A stretch of DNA of 64,000 nucleotides from the NCBI RefSeq assembly GCF_003812745.1, contig NZ_CP033831.1, forward strand, positions 3,472,001 through 3,536,000, given 5' to 3'. Source of the stretch: Serratia sp. FDAARGOS_506 (GTDB taxonomy: Bacteria; Pseudomonadota; Gammaproteobacteria; Enterobacterales; Enterobacteriaceae). Each line of letters starts with the position of its first letter. Positions within the stretch are counted from its first letter, which is position 1. A program made the position numbers and the translations under genes. Below, piece after piece: positions 1 to 8,751 of this stretch. The notes under the pieces were generated by a model, which had not been told where the DNA came from, did no database searches, and saw only the letters and a list, made by a program, of their open reading frames with translations.

Positions 1-1
1 G

Positions 2-622
2 ATCAAACTGGCGACCGGCGGCTGGTTGCCGGTGGCGTTGGGGATGACCATTCTGCTGATCATGCTGACCTGGAAGACCGAGCGTTCGCGTCTGATCCGC
101 CGGTTGCGTGACAATCAGGAAGGATTGACCGCGCTGATCGAGTCGCTGGAGAAAGCTCCGCCGAAGCGGGTGCCGGGCACCGCCGTGTTTATGGAGCGCA
201 CGCCGCACGCGGTGCCGCTGGTGCTGTTGCATAACCTGAAGCACAACAAGGTGCTGCATGAGCGCGTGGTACTGCTGACCATCGTCACCACCGACATGCC
301 GTACGTGCACAACGTGCAGCGGGTGGCGATCGAACAGTTGTCGGCGAGCTTTTGGCGGGTGGTGGCGAGCTACGGCTGGCGCGAGACGCCCAACGTGACG
401 GACATCCTTTACCGCTGCGGCCTGGAAGGGATGAGCTTCACCATGAACGAGACCTCGTTCTTCATGTCGCGCGATACGCTGGTGCTGGGCAAGCGCCCTT
501 GGTATCTGCGCATTCGTGGCAAGGTGTTCCAGCTGTTGCAGCGCAACGCGCTGCGGGCGCCGGATCTGTTCGAAATTCCGCCGAACCGGGTGATCGAGCT
601 GGGCGCGCAGGTGGAATTCTGA
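2..622 (+). CDS. kup: Low-affinity potassium transporter Kup, C-terminal part (5' end outside window)
   Basis: The reading frame is open from the first complete codon, so the gene starts before the window. About 206 residues remain. They begin with the end of a membrane segment ([15 protein letters not shown]) followed by the soluble C-terminal domain typical of Kup/HAK K+:H+ symporters, including PGTAVFM and the region around [17 protein letters not shown]. Kup takes up K+ across the inner membrane and is about 620 residues in the family, so roughly two thirds is missing here only because of the window edge. It converges on mnmA and shares a terminator hairpin with it. In E. coli kup sits next to the rbs genes, not here. 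Confidence 0.95.
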   Translation: MKLATGGWLPVALGMTILLIMLTWKTERSRLIRRLRDNQEGLTALIESLEKAPPKRVPGTAVFMERTPHAVPLVLLHNLKHNKVLHERVVLLTIVTTDMPYVHNVQRVAIEQLSASFWRVVASYGWRETPNVTDILYRCGLEGMSFTMNETSFFMSRDTLVLGKRPWYLRIRGKVFQLLQRNALRAPDLFEIPPNRVIELGAQVEF

Positions 623-630
623 GTAACAAA

Positions 631-656
631 AACGCTGCGATAACGCAGCGTTTTTC
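631..656. terminator. Terminator between kup and mnmA, probably bidirectional
   Basis: Perfect inverted repeat AACGCTGCG-ATAA-CGCAGCGTT followed by a T-run on the plus strand and preceded by A residues. It could therefore end both convergent genes. Confidence 0.85.
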
Positions 657-668
657 TTTGCCGAGCAA

Positions 669-1769
669 TTACGCCAGGCGTTGTTCGATGATGCCGCCGC
701 CGAGGCAAATTTCGCCCTGGTAGAACACCGCCGACTGGCCGGGGGTAACGGCGGAGACCGGCTCGTCGAAGCGCACTTCGATGCGTTCGTCGTCGAGCGG
801 GGTCACGGTGCAGGGGATGTCCTGCTGGCGATAGCGGGTCTTCACCGTGCAGCGGAACGGGCCGGTCAGCGACAGGCGATCCACCCAGTGCAGCTGCTGC
901 GCGATGAGGCCAGCGGACATCAGGCGCGGATGATCGTGCCCCTGCGCAACCACCAGCACATTGTTCGCCACGTCTTTATCCACCACGTACCACGGATCTT
1001 CGCTGCTGTCTTTCAGGCCGCCGATGCCCAGCCCTTTGCGCTGGCCCAGGGTGTGATACATCAGGCCCTGGTGTTCGCCGACGGTCTGGCCGTCAACGCT
1101 GACGATCGGGCCCGGCTGTGCCGGCAGGTAGCGGCCGAGGAAGTCGCGGAACTTGCGCTCGCCGATAAAGCAGATGCCGGTGGAGTCTTTTTTCTTGGCG
1201 GTGACCAGCTCCAGCTGCTCGGCGATGCGGCGCACTTCCGGCTTCTCCAGCTCCCCGACCGGGAACAGGCTCTGCGCCACCTGCTCGTGGCTCAGGGTGT
1301 AGAGGAAGTAGCTCTGATCTTTGTTGCCGTCGACGCCGCGCAGCAGGCGGCTTTTGCCGTCCACGTCCTGGCGGCGCACGTAGTGGCCGGTGGCGATAAA
1401 ATCGGCCCCCAGATCTTCGGCGGCGAACTCCAGGAAGGCTTTGAATTTGATTTCTTTATTGCACAGGATGTCCGGGTTCGGCGTGCGGCCGGCCTTGTAC
1501 TCTTCCAGGAACAGCTCAAACACGTTGTCCCAGTATTCCGCCGCAAAGTTCACCGTGTGCAGTTCGATGCCCAGCTTGTCGCAGACTGCTTGCGCATCGG
1601 CCAGATCGGTCGCGGCGGAGCAGTACTCTTCGTCGTCATCTTCTTCCCAGTTCTTCATGAACAGCCCAGCGACCTGATAGCCCTGTTGCTGTAACAGATA
1701 GGCGGTAACGGAAGAGTCGACGCCGCCGGACATACCGACGATTACTTTTTTCTGGCTGTTGTCTGACAT
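669..1769 (-). CDS. mnmA: tRNA-specific 2-thiouridylase MnmA
   Basis: 366 residues, the usual size. MnmA adds sulfur to U34 of tRNA-Lys, -Glu and -Gln in the cytoplasm, using ATP and sulfur relayed by the Tus proteins. The PP-loop SGGVDSS is at residues 14-20. The two catalytic cysteines are visible: C103 in DILCNKE and C200 in DSTGICF. The C-terminal beta-barrel region ends in [10 protein letters not shown]. In E. coli the downstream neighbours are hflD and purB; here the next gene is the convergent kup. nudJ lies upstream on the same strand about 100 bp away, so the two may be cotranscribed. Confidence 0.98.
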   Translation of the reverse strand: MSDNSQKKVIVGMSGGVDSSVTAYLLQQQGYQVAGLFMKNWEEDDDEEYCSAATDLADAQAVCDKLGIELHTVNFAAEYWDNVFELFLEEYKAGRTPNPDILCNKEIKFKAFLEFAAEDLGADFIATGHYVRRQDVDGKSRLLRGVDGNKDQSYFLYTLSHEQVAQSLFPVGELEKPEVRRIAEQLELVTAKKKDSTGICFIGERKFRDFLGRYLPAQPGPIVSVDGQTVGEHQGLMYHTLGQRKGLGIGGLKDSSEDPWYVVDKDVANNVLVVAQGHDHPRLMSAGLIAQQLHWVDRLSLTGPFRCTVKTRYRQQDIPCTVTPLDDERIEVRFDEPVSAVTPGQSAVFYQGEICLGGGIIEQRLA

Positions 1770-1875
1770 GGGGATCTCACGAACTTGAACACGAACCGTG
1801 CTGATAAAAACAAGCGCAGGATTTTACCACGTTGGCCGCGCCGGCGCACTGTTCATCTTGTGCTGCCCGGCGCCC

Positions 1876-2322
1876 TTAAAACGGCCAGGCGAAGCTGCCG
1901 ACCAGCGACAGCGGGTAACGCTCCGGCTGCTGGTAGCTGCGAATGCTCTCCGCCACCAGTGCGGAACGCAGGTTGGGCGCCTGCAAAATCTCGTCGGCGC
2001 TCAGCCACAGGCAGCGATCGATGTCGCTGTCGTGCGGCTCGGTTGGCAGTGGCTGTTCCAGCTCGATGACGAAGCAAAAACGCAGGAACGGCGTGCGATC
2101 CGGCGCGATCCACTGGTGCAGGCGCAGGAACGCCTGCGGCGTGGCGCGGATGCCGGTCTCTTCCCACAGCTCGCGCTCGGCAGCCTGCACCAGCGTCTCG
2201 TCGGCCTCCAGATGGCCGGCCGGCTGGTTCCACAGCGCTTTGCCGTTGATGGTTTCTTCGACAATTAAAAATTTGCCGGCGGCGTGCACCACGCAGGCCA
2301 CGGTGACGTGCGGTTTGAACAT
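1876..2322 (-). CDS. nudJ: Nudix hydrolase NudJ (phosphatase)
   Basis: 148 residues. The complete Nudix box G-x5-E-x7-REL-x-EE-x-G lies at residues 36-58 (GHLEADE through RELWEETG), which binds Mg2+ and the pyrophosphate substrate. NudJ of E. coli removes phosphate from nucleoside di/triphosphates and from the thiamine precursor HMP-PP. Position immediately upstream of mnmA matches the E. coli order rluE-nudJ-mnmA. A small LprI-like gene is inserted between rluE and nudJ here, with only 9 bp to nudJ, which suggests one transcript. Confidence 0.95.
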   Translation of the reverse strand: MFKPHVTVACVVHAAGKFLIVEETINGKALWNQPAGHLEADETLVQAAERELWEETGIRATPQAFLRLHQWIAPDRTPFLRFCFVIELEQPLPTEPHDSDIDRCLWLSADEILQAPNLRSALVAESIRSYQQPERYPLSLVGSFAWPF

Positions 2323-2331
2323 GCGTTCTCC

Positions 2332-2670
2332 TTACAGCGGTTTGTCGATGCGCCGGTAGATATCGTCCAGCTCGGCGATGCGGGTGCGGTAGCTTTGCAG
2401 CAGGCAGGCGGTATCGCCGCCGCACCGCTGGCGTTTTGCCAGCCAGGCCTGCTGGCTGTCCTGCATCGCGCCGCGTGCGCCCATGGCGAACAGGCCGCGC
2501 AGGAATTGGTATTTGGTGGCCATTTGCACGTCCAGATCGTTCAGCGTGCGGTTGGCGCAGATGGCGCGCTCATCGCGGCTTGCCGCCTTGGCACAGTCGA
2601 AGCTGGCGGCCTGGGCGGCGAGCGGGGCCGCGAGGGCAGTGAACAGCAGCGCGGTCAGTATGTTCCTCAT
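2332..2670 (-). CDS. Secreted LprI/DUF1311-like protein
   Basis: 112 residues with a Sec signal peptide (hydrophobic core TALLFTALAAPLAAQA, probable cleavage near AQAA). The mature part has four cysteines in the spacing of the DUF1311 / lysozyme-inhibitor LprI N-terminal family: FDCAKA, AICAN, QRCGGD, ACLLQSYRTRI. Family members are periplasmic or surface proteins; a few inhibit lysozyme, most have no tested role. It lies between rluE and nudJ on the same strand with short spacers. Family assignment is from the Cys pattern and the closing YRTRI motif; function is not shown. Confidence 0.75.
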   Translation of the reverse strand: MRNILTALLFTALAAPLAAQAASFDCAKAASRDERAICANRTLNDLDVQMATKYQFLRGLFAMGARGAMQDSQQAWLAKRQRCGGDTACLLQSYRTRIAELDDIYRRIDKPL

Positions 2671-2690
2671 GGCGCCTCACCTCCGTTGAG

Positions 2691-3347
2691 CTACAGAGAA
2701 TCGATGGTTTTCCATTCACCGGGTTGCAGTGAACCCAGTGAAAGATTCCCCATACTGTAGCGAATCAGGCGCAGGGTAGGGAACCCGATATGCGCTGTCA
2801 TGCGACGCACCTGGCGGTTTCGCCCCTCATACAGGGTGATTTTCAGCCAGCTGGTGGGGATGGATTTACGTTCGCGGATCGGCGGGTTGCGCGGCCACAG
2901 CCACTGCGGCTCGGTCACTAACTCCACCCCGGCGGGCAGCGTAGGGCCGTCTTTCAGCGTGACGCCGCAGCGCAGTGGCGCCAGATCGCTCTCCTGCGGT
3001 GCGCCTTCGACCTGCACATAATAGATTTTGCCGGTGCGTTTGCCCGGCTGAGTGAGCTGCGCCTGCAGCTGGCCGTCGTTAGTCAACACCAGCAACCCTT
3101 CGCTGTCGCGATCCAGGCGCCCGGCGGCATAAACGTCGGGGAAGGGGATGTATTCTTTCAGCGTGGCGCGGCCGGCTTCGTCGGTGAACTGCGGCAACAC
3201 GTCGAAGGGCTTGTTGAATAACACAATTCTGCGCGGCCCTTTCGGCGCGGCGGGTTTGGCGGCATTCGGCTTGCTGAATCGTTTAACGTTGTGATTTCTA
3301 ACAGAGAATTTTTTCATAACAGTTGAGATTACGGATGATAAGCGCAT
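2691..3347 (-). CDS. rluE: 23S rRNA pseudouridine(2457) synthase RluE
   Basis: 218 residues. RluE converts U2457 of 23S rRNA to pseudouridine. The RsuA/RluB/E/F-type catalytic motif [13 protein letters not shown] is at residues 76-88 with catalytic Asp79. KRTGKIYYV and [10 protein letters not shown] are family signatures. A basic N-terminal tail precedes the catalytic fold. An internal ATG at 3317 (MKKFSVRNH) aligns well with the second Met of E. coli RluE. No clear ribosome binding site precedes either start, so the true start could be 3317. Divergent from icd. Confidence 0.95.
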   Translation of the reverse strand: MRLSSVISTVMKKFSVRNHNVKRFSKPNAAKPAAPKGPRRIVLFNKPFDVLPQFTDEAGRATLKEYIPFPDVYAAGRLDRDSEGLLVLTNDGQLQAQLTQPGKRTGKIYYVQVEGAPQESDLAPLRCGVTLKDGPTLPAGVELVTEPQWLWPRNPPIRERKSIPTSWLKITLYEGRNRQVRRMTAHIGFPTLRLIRYSMGNLSLGSLQPGEWKTIDSL

Positions 3348-3448
3348 TATAACCGAATCCGTTTCGGATTGGCGCGGACCGAATATTCAAGTAGTATCTA
3401 CACGCATCTTACAAAGCATTAACAAAATTGCGCTTGAAGGAGAGGTTG

Positions 3449-4702
3449 ATGGAAAGCAAAGTAGTTGTTCCGGCAGAAGGTAAAAAAATCACGGTTGACG
3501 CCCAGGGTAAACTGGTTGTTCCTCATAACCCGATCATCCCGTTCATCGAAGGCGACGGCATCGGCGTTGACGTGACTCCTGCCATGATCCACGTGGTTGA
3601 TGCGGCCGTTAAAAAGGCTTACCACGGCGAACGTAAAATCTCCTGGATGGAAATCTACACCGGCGAAAAATCTACCCACGTTTACGGTAAAGACGTGTGG
3701 CTGCCGGACGAAACTCTGGACCTGATCCGCGACTACCGCGTCGCCATCAAAGGCCCCCTGACCACCCCGGTCGGCGGCGGCATCCGTTCTCTGAACGTGG
3801 CCCTGCGCCAGCAGTTGGACCTGTACGTGTGCCTGCGCCCGGTGCGTTACTACCAGGGCACCCCAAGCCCGGTGAAACAGCCTGAGCTGACCGACATGGT
3901 GATCTTCCGCGAAAACGCCGAAGACATCTACGCCGGCATCGAGTGGAAAGCCGGCTCCGCCGAAGCGGACAAAGTGATCAAATTCCTGCGCGACGAAATG
4001 GGCGTGAAGAAAATCCGCTTCCCAGAGCAGTGCGGTATCGGCGTGAAGCCATGCTCCGAAGAAGGGACCAAGCGTCTGGTGCGTGCGGCGATCGAATACG
4101 CCATCACCAACGACCGCGACTCCGTGACCCTGGTTCACAAAGGCAACATCATGAAGTTCACCGAAGGTGCCTTCAAGGATTGGGGCTATGAGCTGGCGCG
4201 CGAAGAGTTCGGCGGCGAGCTGATCGACGGCGGCCCATGGCTGAAGATCAAGAACCCGAACACCGGCAAAGAGATCGTGGTTAAAGACGTGATCGCCGAC
4301 GCCTTCCTGCAGCAGATCCTGCTACGCCCGGCGGAATACGACGTGATCGCCTGTATGAACCTGAACGGCGACTACATCTCTGACGCCCTGGCGGCCCAGG
4401 TCGGCGGCATCGGTATCGCACCGGGCGCCAACATCGGCTCCGACTGCGCGCTGTTCGAAGCGACTCACGGCACCGCGCCGAAGTACGCCGGCCAGGATAA
4501 AGTGAACCCAGGCTCCATCATCCTGTCCGCAGAGATGATGCTGCGCCACATGGGTTGGTTCGAAGCGGCTGATCTGATCGTTAAAGGCATGGAAGGCGCT
4601 ATCGCTGCCAAGACCGTGACCTACGACTTCGAGCGCCTGATGGAAGGCGCTAAGCTACTGAAATGTTCAGAGTTTGGCGACGCTATCGTTAAACACATGT
4701 AA
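3449..4702 (+). CDS. icd: NADP-dependent isocitrate dehydrogenase
   Basis: 417 residues. It oxidatively decarboxylates isocitrate to 2-oxoglutarate in the TCA cycle. I chose the ATG at 3449 because AAGGAGAGG stands 5 bp upstream and [13 protein letters not shown] matches the E. coli N-terminus; a TTG seven codons earlier is less likely. The AceK phosphorylation site lies in [12 protein letters not shown] (Ser114, E. coli Ser113). Substrate-binding arginines and the NADP region HGTAPKYAG are present. The 3' end, a known phage integration site in E. coli, is intact, with a normal terminator and no prophage. Confidence 0.99.
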   Translation: MESKVVVPAEGKKITVDAQGKLVVPHNPIIPFIEGDGIGVDVTPAMIHVVDAAVKKAYHGERKISWMEIYTGEKSTHVYGKDVWLPDETLDLIRDYRVAIKGPLTTPVGGGIRSLNVALRQQLDLYVCLRPVRYYQGTPSPVKQPELTDMVIFRENAEDIYAGIEWKAGSAEADKVIKFLRDEMGVKKIRFPEQCGIGVKPCSEEGTKRLVRAAIEYAITNDRDSVTLVHKGNIMKFTEGAFKDWGYELAREEFGGELIDGGPWLKIKNPNTGKEIVVKDVIADAFLQQILLRPAEYDVIACMNLNGDYISDALAAQVGGIGIAPGANIGSDCALFEATHGTAPKYAGQDKVNPGSIILSAEMMLRHMGWFEAADLIVKGMEGAIAAKTVTYDFERLMEGAKLLKCSEFGDAIVKHM

Positions 4703-4726
4703 GTGTTTTCAGCGCTTGAATGAGAG

Positions 4727-4752
4727 CGGGAGCCTTAGGGCTCCCGTTTTTT
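4727..4752 (+). terminator. Terminator of icd
   Basis: Stem CGGGAGCC / GGCTCCCG around a short loop, followed by TTTTTTA, 25 bp after the icd stop codon. Confidence 0.9.
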
Positions 4753-4785
4753 ATTGTTCAAATATGAGTGAGGTATCGGGCAGGC

Positions 4786-5241
4786 TCAGCGAGCGGTGTT
4801 AGCCGATTCACGCACGACCAGCACCGGGCAATTGGCGTGGCGGACGACGGCGGTGGCATTGGAGCCGAGGAGGTAAGTGATCGCAGAAGGGCGGTTGGAA
4901 CCCATCACAATAATCTCCGCGTTAAGCGCATCAGCAAGTTCCAGGATCTGATCTTTAGGATCGCCGACGGCAACGTGCGTGGTCACTCTATCTTCAGGCA
5001 CGCTGAATTGTTTTGCCGCTTTTGCCAGCCCCTCGGTCGCTAGCGCAATGGTTTCGTCTTTGGTTTCTATTGCCGCCGTGGCGGCAAAGCCGAAAGCGGC
5101 GTAGGTGGCACGCGACGGGATCACCGCCAGGAAATGGACGTGGGAGTCTTCGAGCCTGGCGAGCGCGTTGACATGCGGGATGACCTGCTGTGTTAATTCC
5201 GGCTCGGTAATATCCACGGGAACCAAAATAGTTTTGTACAT
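4786..5241 (-). CDS. uspF: Universal stress protein, UspF-like
   Basis: 151 residues, a single Usp domain. The start MYKTILVPVDITEPELTQQVIPHV, the segment VHFLAVIPSRATYAAFGFA and the ATP-binding end (ITYLLGSNATAVVRH, CPVLVVRES) fit the UspF/UspG branch, with UspF closest from memory. These cytoplasmic proteins bind nucleotide and are induced in starvation or stress; UspF has been linked to adhesion phenotypes in E. coli. The gene converges on icd. Upstream of its start begins the AT-rich accessory insert with the retron, so its original upstream neighbour may have been lost. The choice of F rather than G is moderate confidence. Confidence 0.85.
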   Translation of the reverse strand: MYKTILVPVDITEPELTQQVIPHVNALARLEDSHVHFLAVIPSRATYAAFGFAATAAIETKDETIALATEGLAKAAKQFSVPEDRVTTHVAVGDPKDQILELADALNAEIIVMGSNRPSAITYLLGSNATAVVRHANCPVLVVRESANTAR

Positions 5242-6130
5242 ACTCCCTCCTTATCGTTTTCCAAAAACTCCACTTTTTGGATTATAGCTGCTTGACGCAG
5301 GGAAAGGGGAGATCCAGGTGGCAGAACTGAAGAGATTGGCCGTCAAAAGGGAAAGTATGCGAAAACCGTTGTTGTGGCTAGGGGGGAAGAGAATATGTGC
5401 TCTGGCTGAAACATTAAGCGATGAAACTTATTATTTTAATACAATGTGTTATTATAATTGATTGCATCGTGAATTATTGCGAAACACTTAATTAGATAGA
5501 TATGTAAATCAAATGAATGCTACCTTGCTATTAATCATCTGGTGCTATGTCGCATAGGTTAGGAAATGACTGACCTAAGAACTGAAAGACAGTCGGCACG
5601 AGGCGGTAGTGAGTTGTTGAGCATACCAACATCAGTAGTATCTGATCTAAACTGAGATCTGCTCTTAAGAGAAGATGTATTAGAGCTTCTGAAGAAAGAA
5701 AAAATTAACTACACATAATCTTGGGAGAGAGCTCGATTGGGGGAGACTTTTGTTTGTTTAAATTTTTTACTGATAATGTTGACTTTGCGTTCATGCATCT
5801 CTGATGCTATACCGGGTATTTAAGTTTTTTGGCAATTATTCTTCTAAAGTATCTAGATGTTATTCATAATATCGTAGGGATATTTTCATTTCCCCTTACC
5901 CTAAAAATATCTTATATCTATCAGCTAACACTATTAGCAGAGTAAGGTTGCTGCATATGCGGTATTCTAACGGTGTACTAAGTTCCCTCTTGAACTTTGC
6001 TCGGTTTCGAGTTATTATCCAACCTACGCAAGCGAATCGCTTGTTTGCTGCAACTGACGTGTAAATACTGAGCATGCTTAGTTATTATTAGTATAATTGA
6101 GCGCCTTTTATTGTTCAGAAGGCTAATTGG
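5242..6130. other. AT-rich non-coding left part of the retron insert
   Basis: About 890 bases with no convincing gene on either strand; base composition drops sharply from the GC-rich core at about 5400. Visible structure: a stem AGGTTAG/CTGACCT at 5556-5576 within a GTGC...GCAC-bounded stretch (about 5542-5599), a GATCT/AGATC hairpin at 5644-5659, and a near-palindrome CTGAGCATGCTTAG around 6067-6080. A 34-codon open frame starting at 5356 has no recognisable product. The left junction of the insert is not resolved and no direct repeats were seen. Confidence 0.5.
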
Positions 6131-6180
6131 GAGAGCCCCTGCACACGGTGGCCTCTTCCGACCCGGAATAGGGGGGAATG

Positions 6181-6281
6181 ACGGAAAAGGCATGAGGTTG
6201 AAGAGAGTTGTCAGTGTGTTGCGTCAGTGTAAGCAACTAGACCTCATCAAGGACTCTATAGTAATGAGTTGCCTTTTCCGT
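6181..6281 (+). ncRNA. Candidate retron msr-msd RNA
   Basis: A perfect 12-bp inverted repeat, ACGGAAAAGGCA (6181-6192) and TGCCTTTTCCGT (6270-6281), encloses 77 bases and ends 12 bp before the reverse transcriptase start. This is the layout of retron a1/a2 repeats. Inside are TGAGGT/ACCTCA (6193-6198/6241-6246), a GTTGC/GCAAC hairpin (6218-6222/6233-6237), a direct repeat GTCAGTGT (6210, 6223), and an alternative CTCAT/ATGAG stem (6243-6268) that could be the msd hairpin. Just upstream, 6136-6174 forms another fold: outer CCCCT/AGGGG with inner TTCCG-ACC-CGGAA. It may belong to the RNA or its promoter region. The boundaries are inference, and the total length is short for a retron. Confidence 0.5.
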
Positions 6282-6293
6282 TAATTTTCTTAC

Positions 6294-7484
6294 ATGAAAA
6301 AAAATAATTATCTCAAAATATCTAAGAGTTCAATTTCTTCCGTTGAAAACTTGTGCTTGGCATTAGATCTAACCTTGGACGATTTTTTAAATTTAAAAAT
6401 GATGTCTGGGTGTGACCGCTATGTACTAAACGAAAAACCGAAGCCCGGAGGGGGGATTAGGAAAACATATAATCCAAATAATTTAGTCAGGGTTTTTCAG
6501 CGAAGAATAAATAACAGAATTTTTTCCAATCCTCACATAATTAAATGGCCCGATCACATATACGGATCTATTCCTAATGATATGAATAGCGATGGGGGTA
6601 TTAGGCGGAGAGATTTTGTGGCATGTGCTTCAGTGCATTGTGGAGCAAAATCTATTCTAAAAGTTGATGTGAAAGATTTTTTTGATAATATCAGCAAAGA
6701 CATCGTTTACGATATTTTCAATGGTTTCCTGAAGTTTAACAGTGAAGTTTCTGAGGCACTCACAGATATATGTACGTATGATCGGAGCCATTTAGTTCAA
6801 GGTGCATTGACGTCTAGTTATTTAGCGACATTGGCCCTTTTTAATATTGAAGGACGGATTGTTCAGCGATTAGCCTTGAAGAAATTAAAATACACTCGAT
6901 TTGTGGATGATATAACAATATCGTCGGTTAACTCGAGGTATGATTTTGATTTTGCAAAATCCATCGTGATAAATATGCTTCACGAAAAAGATTTACCTGT
7001 AAATCTATCAAAAACAAAAGTATATTATTCTGGCTCAGAGCCATTAACAGTTCATGGGTTAAGGGTGAGTTTCAACCAGGTGAGACTGCCGTCTGATGAG
7101 GTTAGAAAAATAAGAGCAGCTGTTAAGAATATTGAAATCATTGCCAATGATACTTCTTATAGAAAAACAGGGAGTTACAGAAAGGACTTTAATAAATGCA
7201 TGGGGAGAGTAAATAAGTTATCGAGAGTTGGGCATAAGCAACATGAGAGTTTGGTTGCAAGACTAAATAAAGTATACCCTCTACCCTCTTTCACAGATAT
7301 AAAAAAGACAAAAGATTTAATAGAAAAAATCCGTTCTAAATATGACGATGGGAAAAATTATTTTTACTATCATAAGATGTATTATGCAGCAATGGAAAAA
7401 CTTAATTTAGTAAAAAGGTCGTTTCCTAATACGGCGAAGAATTTGAGATTACGGTTAAGAGGGTTAAGGCCGGAATATGATTGA
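6294..7484 (+). CDS. Retron-type reverse transcriptase
   Basis: 396 residues. Recognisable RT blocks in order: region around NPNNLVRVFQRRIN (61-74), the retron NAxxH block as CASVH (111-115), motif A DVKDFFDNIS with catalytic Asp125 (125-134), motif B VQGALTSSYLATL (168-180), the YxDD active site as FVDD (203-206), motif D NLSKTKV (237-243), and the retron VTG block as VHG (253-255). Retron RTs copy an adjacent structured RNA into branched msDNA that keeps a partner effector silent until phage triggers it. The gene is AT-rich with many rare codons, unlike its surroundings. The downstream gene overlaps its stop by 8 bp. Variant NAxxH and VTG blocks suggest a divergent branch. No strong Shine-Dalgarno is seen before ATG 6294. 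Confidence 0.92.
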   Translation: MKKNNYLKISKSSISSVENLCLALDLTLDDFLNLKMMSGCDRYVLNEKPKPGGGIRKTYNPNNLVRVFQRRINNRIFSNPHIIKWPDHIYGSIPNDMNSDGGIRRRDFVACASVHCGAKSILKVDVKDFFDNISKDIVYDIFNGFLKFNSEVSEALTDICTYDRSHLVQGALTSSYLATLALFNIEGRIVQRLALKKLKYTRFVDDITISSVNSRYDFDFAKSIVINMLHEKDLPVNLSKTKVYYSGSEPLTVHGLRVSFNQVRLPSDEVRKIRAAVKNIEIIANDTSYRKTGSYRKDFNKCMGRVNKLSRVGHKQHESLVARLNKVYPLPSFTDIKKTKDLIEKIRSKYDDGKNYFYYHKMYYAAMEKLNLVKRSFPNTAKNLRLRLRGLRPEYD

Positions 7485-8229
7485 TAAACTTACGGATTTT
7501 ATTCTTATTACTTTAAAGAAAATTGATTTTAAAAGTAATAAATGGATAGTGTCCTTTTTATTGAAAACCACAATATCTATCCTAGTAGTGTTTTTAATTA
7601 TATTTATTACTACCGGGTTAGCAGGTGGCGTTTTTTTACGAGAAATGTGTTTTAGTAATAAATGCTTGGAGTTTTTCTTCAAAGAGTTTAGCTTCGCATT
7701 TTCTTTTATAACTTCATTAGGAACTATTATGGCAGGAGGGATTGCATTAAGTGGTTTCCTTGTTGCTTTGAAGAGTTATTTAGGCGCTAAGAAAACATCA
7801 GAACTATCAAACCATATATCTCATTTGTCATTGTTCAATTCATTCATATCAGTTGAGGTGGAAAAAAGGGATAGGTTAAGTAAGTCTTCATTTGATCATT
7901 TCAAATGGTATAATTTAATTTACCCTAATTCGCGAGATGGTTTCTTTAGTGTTTCAGTAGAATATGTTGATTTTATTAATAAGACCAATAGCATTATTAA
8001 TGAGTCAAATGATCTTTCTACAGGGATAGCTGCTGGCGGATATTATTATAAGCCTCATCAGGAAAAGATAAAAAAAATATTTTTATTAATTGGGGTTGAG
8101 TTACACTCTCAGCCTCGATTGGATTTTCTTGAGATGGAAGAACAACTATACGATCTCGTTAATGTGGTGAATATGTCTTTTTGTATATCAGAACATTCTA
8201 TGTCGATCTCACCAATAAAATATAAGTGA
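7477..8229 (+). CDS. Two-transmembrane protein, probable retron effector
   Basis: 250 residues. Two strong hydrophobic helices near residues 27-50 and 74-98, with a short loop holding two cysteines (C58, C63), followed by a soluble C-terminal domain of about 150 residues rich in charged and aromatic residues. The start codon lies inside the last codons of the RT gene (8-bp overlap), so the two are translationally coupled. An RT paired with a two-TM protein is the arrangement of retron Ec48 (Eco6), whose effector damages the inner membrane and kills infected cells. I infer the same role here from context and topology; the C-terminal domain was not recognised. Confidence 0.7.
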   Translation: MIDKLTDFILITLKKIDFKSNKWIVSFLLKTTISILVVFLIIFITTGLAGGVFLREMCFSNKCLEFFFKEFSFAFSFITSLGTIMAGGIALSGFLVALKSYLGAKKTSELSNHISHLSLFNSFISVEVEKRDRLSKSSFDHFKWYNLIYPNSRDGFFSVSVEYVDFINKTNSIINESNDLSTGIAAGGYYYKPHQEKIKKIFLLIGVELHSQPRLDFLEMEEQLYDLVNVVNMSFCISEHSMSISPIKYK

Positions 8230-8257
8230 GTGTCGAGTTTACTATTGATATTCCTAA

Positions 8258-8500
8258 TTCGGCTGCGGCTTTATCGAGATGCTGATGGTCGGCGAGCGCT
8301 ATCGTCGCCAGGGAGTCGGGCAGGCTCTGATTGCGGCGTTGAAATCCCACTGTCGGCACCCGAAGCTGTTCACTTCCACCAATCGCTCCAACCTGCCGAT
8401 GCAGCGGCTGCTGCTGAACGCCGGGTTTGTCACCAGCGGCCAGATTGACAATCTCGATGACGGCGATCCGGAGCAGGTCTTTTTTATTCCGGCGCGTTAA
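8258..8500 (+). pseudogene. GNAT acetyltransferase remnant (C-terminal part only)
   Basis: An open frame without its own beginning gives GFIEMLMVGERYRRQGVGQAL and onwards. This contains the acetyl-CoA-binding motif A (RRQGVGQAL) and the closing half of a GNAT fold (TSTNRSNLPMQRLLLNAGF). Codon use and GC content return to core type exactly here, about 28 bp after the effector stop. A TAA at 8255 closes the frame on the left. The first half of the gene is not found left of the retron insert near 5.3 kb, so it seems deleted rather than just split. An internal ATG at 8279 exists, but without the N-terminal half the product would not fold as a GNAT. Confidence 0.75.
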
Positions 8501-8709
8501 TACAGCCTGACATCCACCGCCTGTTGTTTCAGCCAGGTGCTGACGTAGTCATAAGCGGCATAGAAGGCCAGCAGCGCGAAGAGCAGCACCGAAAGTGAGG
8601 CCAAAAACTTGATGTCGCCGTGCTTCGACAGCTGATAGGCGCAAGAGATAAAGGCTAACAGGCACAGCAGAGTGAAGGCGATGGCCAGCATGGCGTAGAA
8701 AATAAGCAT
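8497..8709 (-). CDS. Small membrane protein of unknown function
   Basis: 70 residues when started at ATG 8709, which has AAGGAAG about 13 bp upstream; an upstream ATG at 8757 would add 16 residues without support. Two hydrophobic helices (LIFYAMLAIAFTLLCLLAFI and FLASLSVLLFALLAFYAAY) are joined by a short polar turn, so it should be an inner-membrane hairpin protein. The stop codon overlaps the stop of the GNAT remnant on the other strand. I do not recognise a family. Confidence 0.7.
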   Translation of the reverse strand: MLIFYAMLAIAFTLLCLLAFISCAYQLSKHGDIKFLASLSVLLFALLAFYAAYDYVSTWLKQQAVDVRLY

Positions 8710-8751
8710 AACGAAACCCGTTCTTCCTTGTGAGCCTGGCAAGGATACCAC

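Noticed and set aside
681-1694. 337-codon open frame opposite mnmA
   Set aside because: Antisense shadow of mnmA, with composition bias typical of reversed GC-rich coding sequence and no ribosome binding site.
4600-4760. Possible phage integration at the icd 3' end
   Set aside because: icd has its normal 3' end followed by its terminator; no integrase, no duplicated icd end.
5978-6193. 71-codon minus-strand frame upstream of the reverse transcriptase
   Set aside because: It crosses the structured region and has chance-like composition with no ribosome binding site; the RNA hairpins explain the region better.
7464-7682. 72-codon minus-strand frame opposite the two-TM effector
   Set aside because: Lies fully inside the effector gene on the other strand, AT-rich chance frame without start signals.
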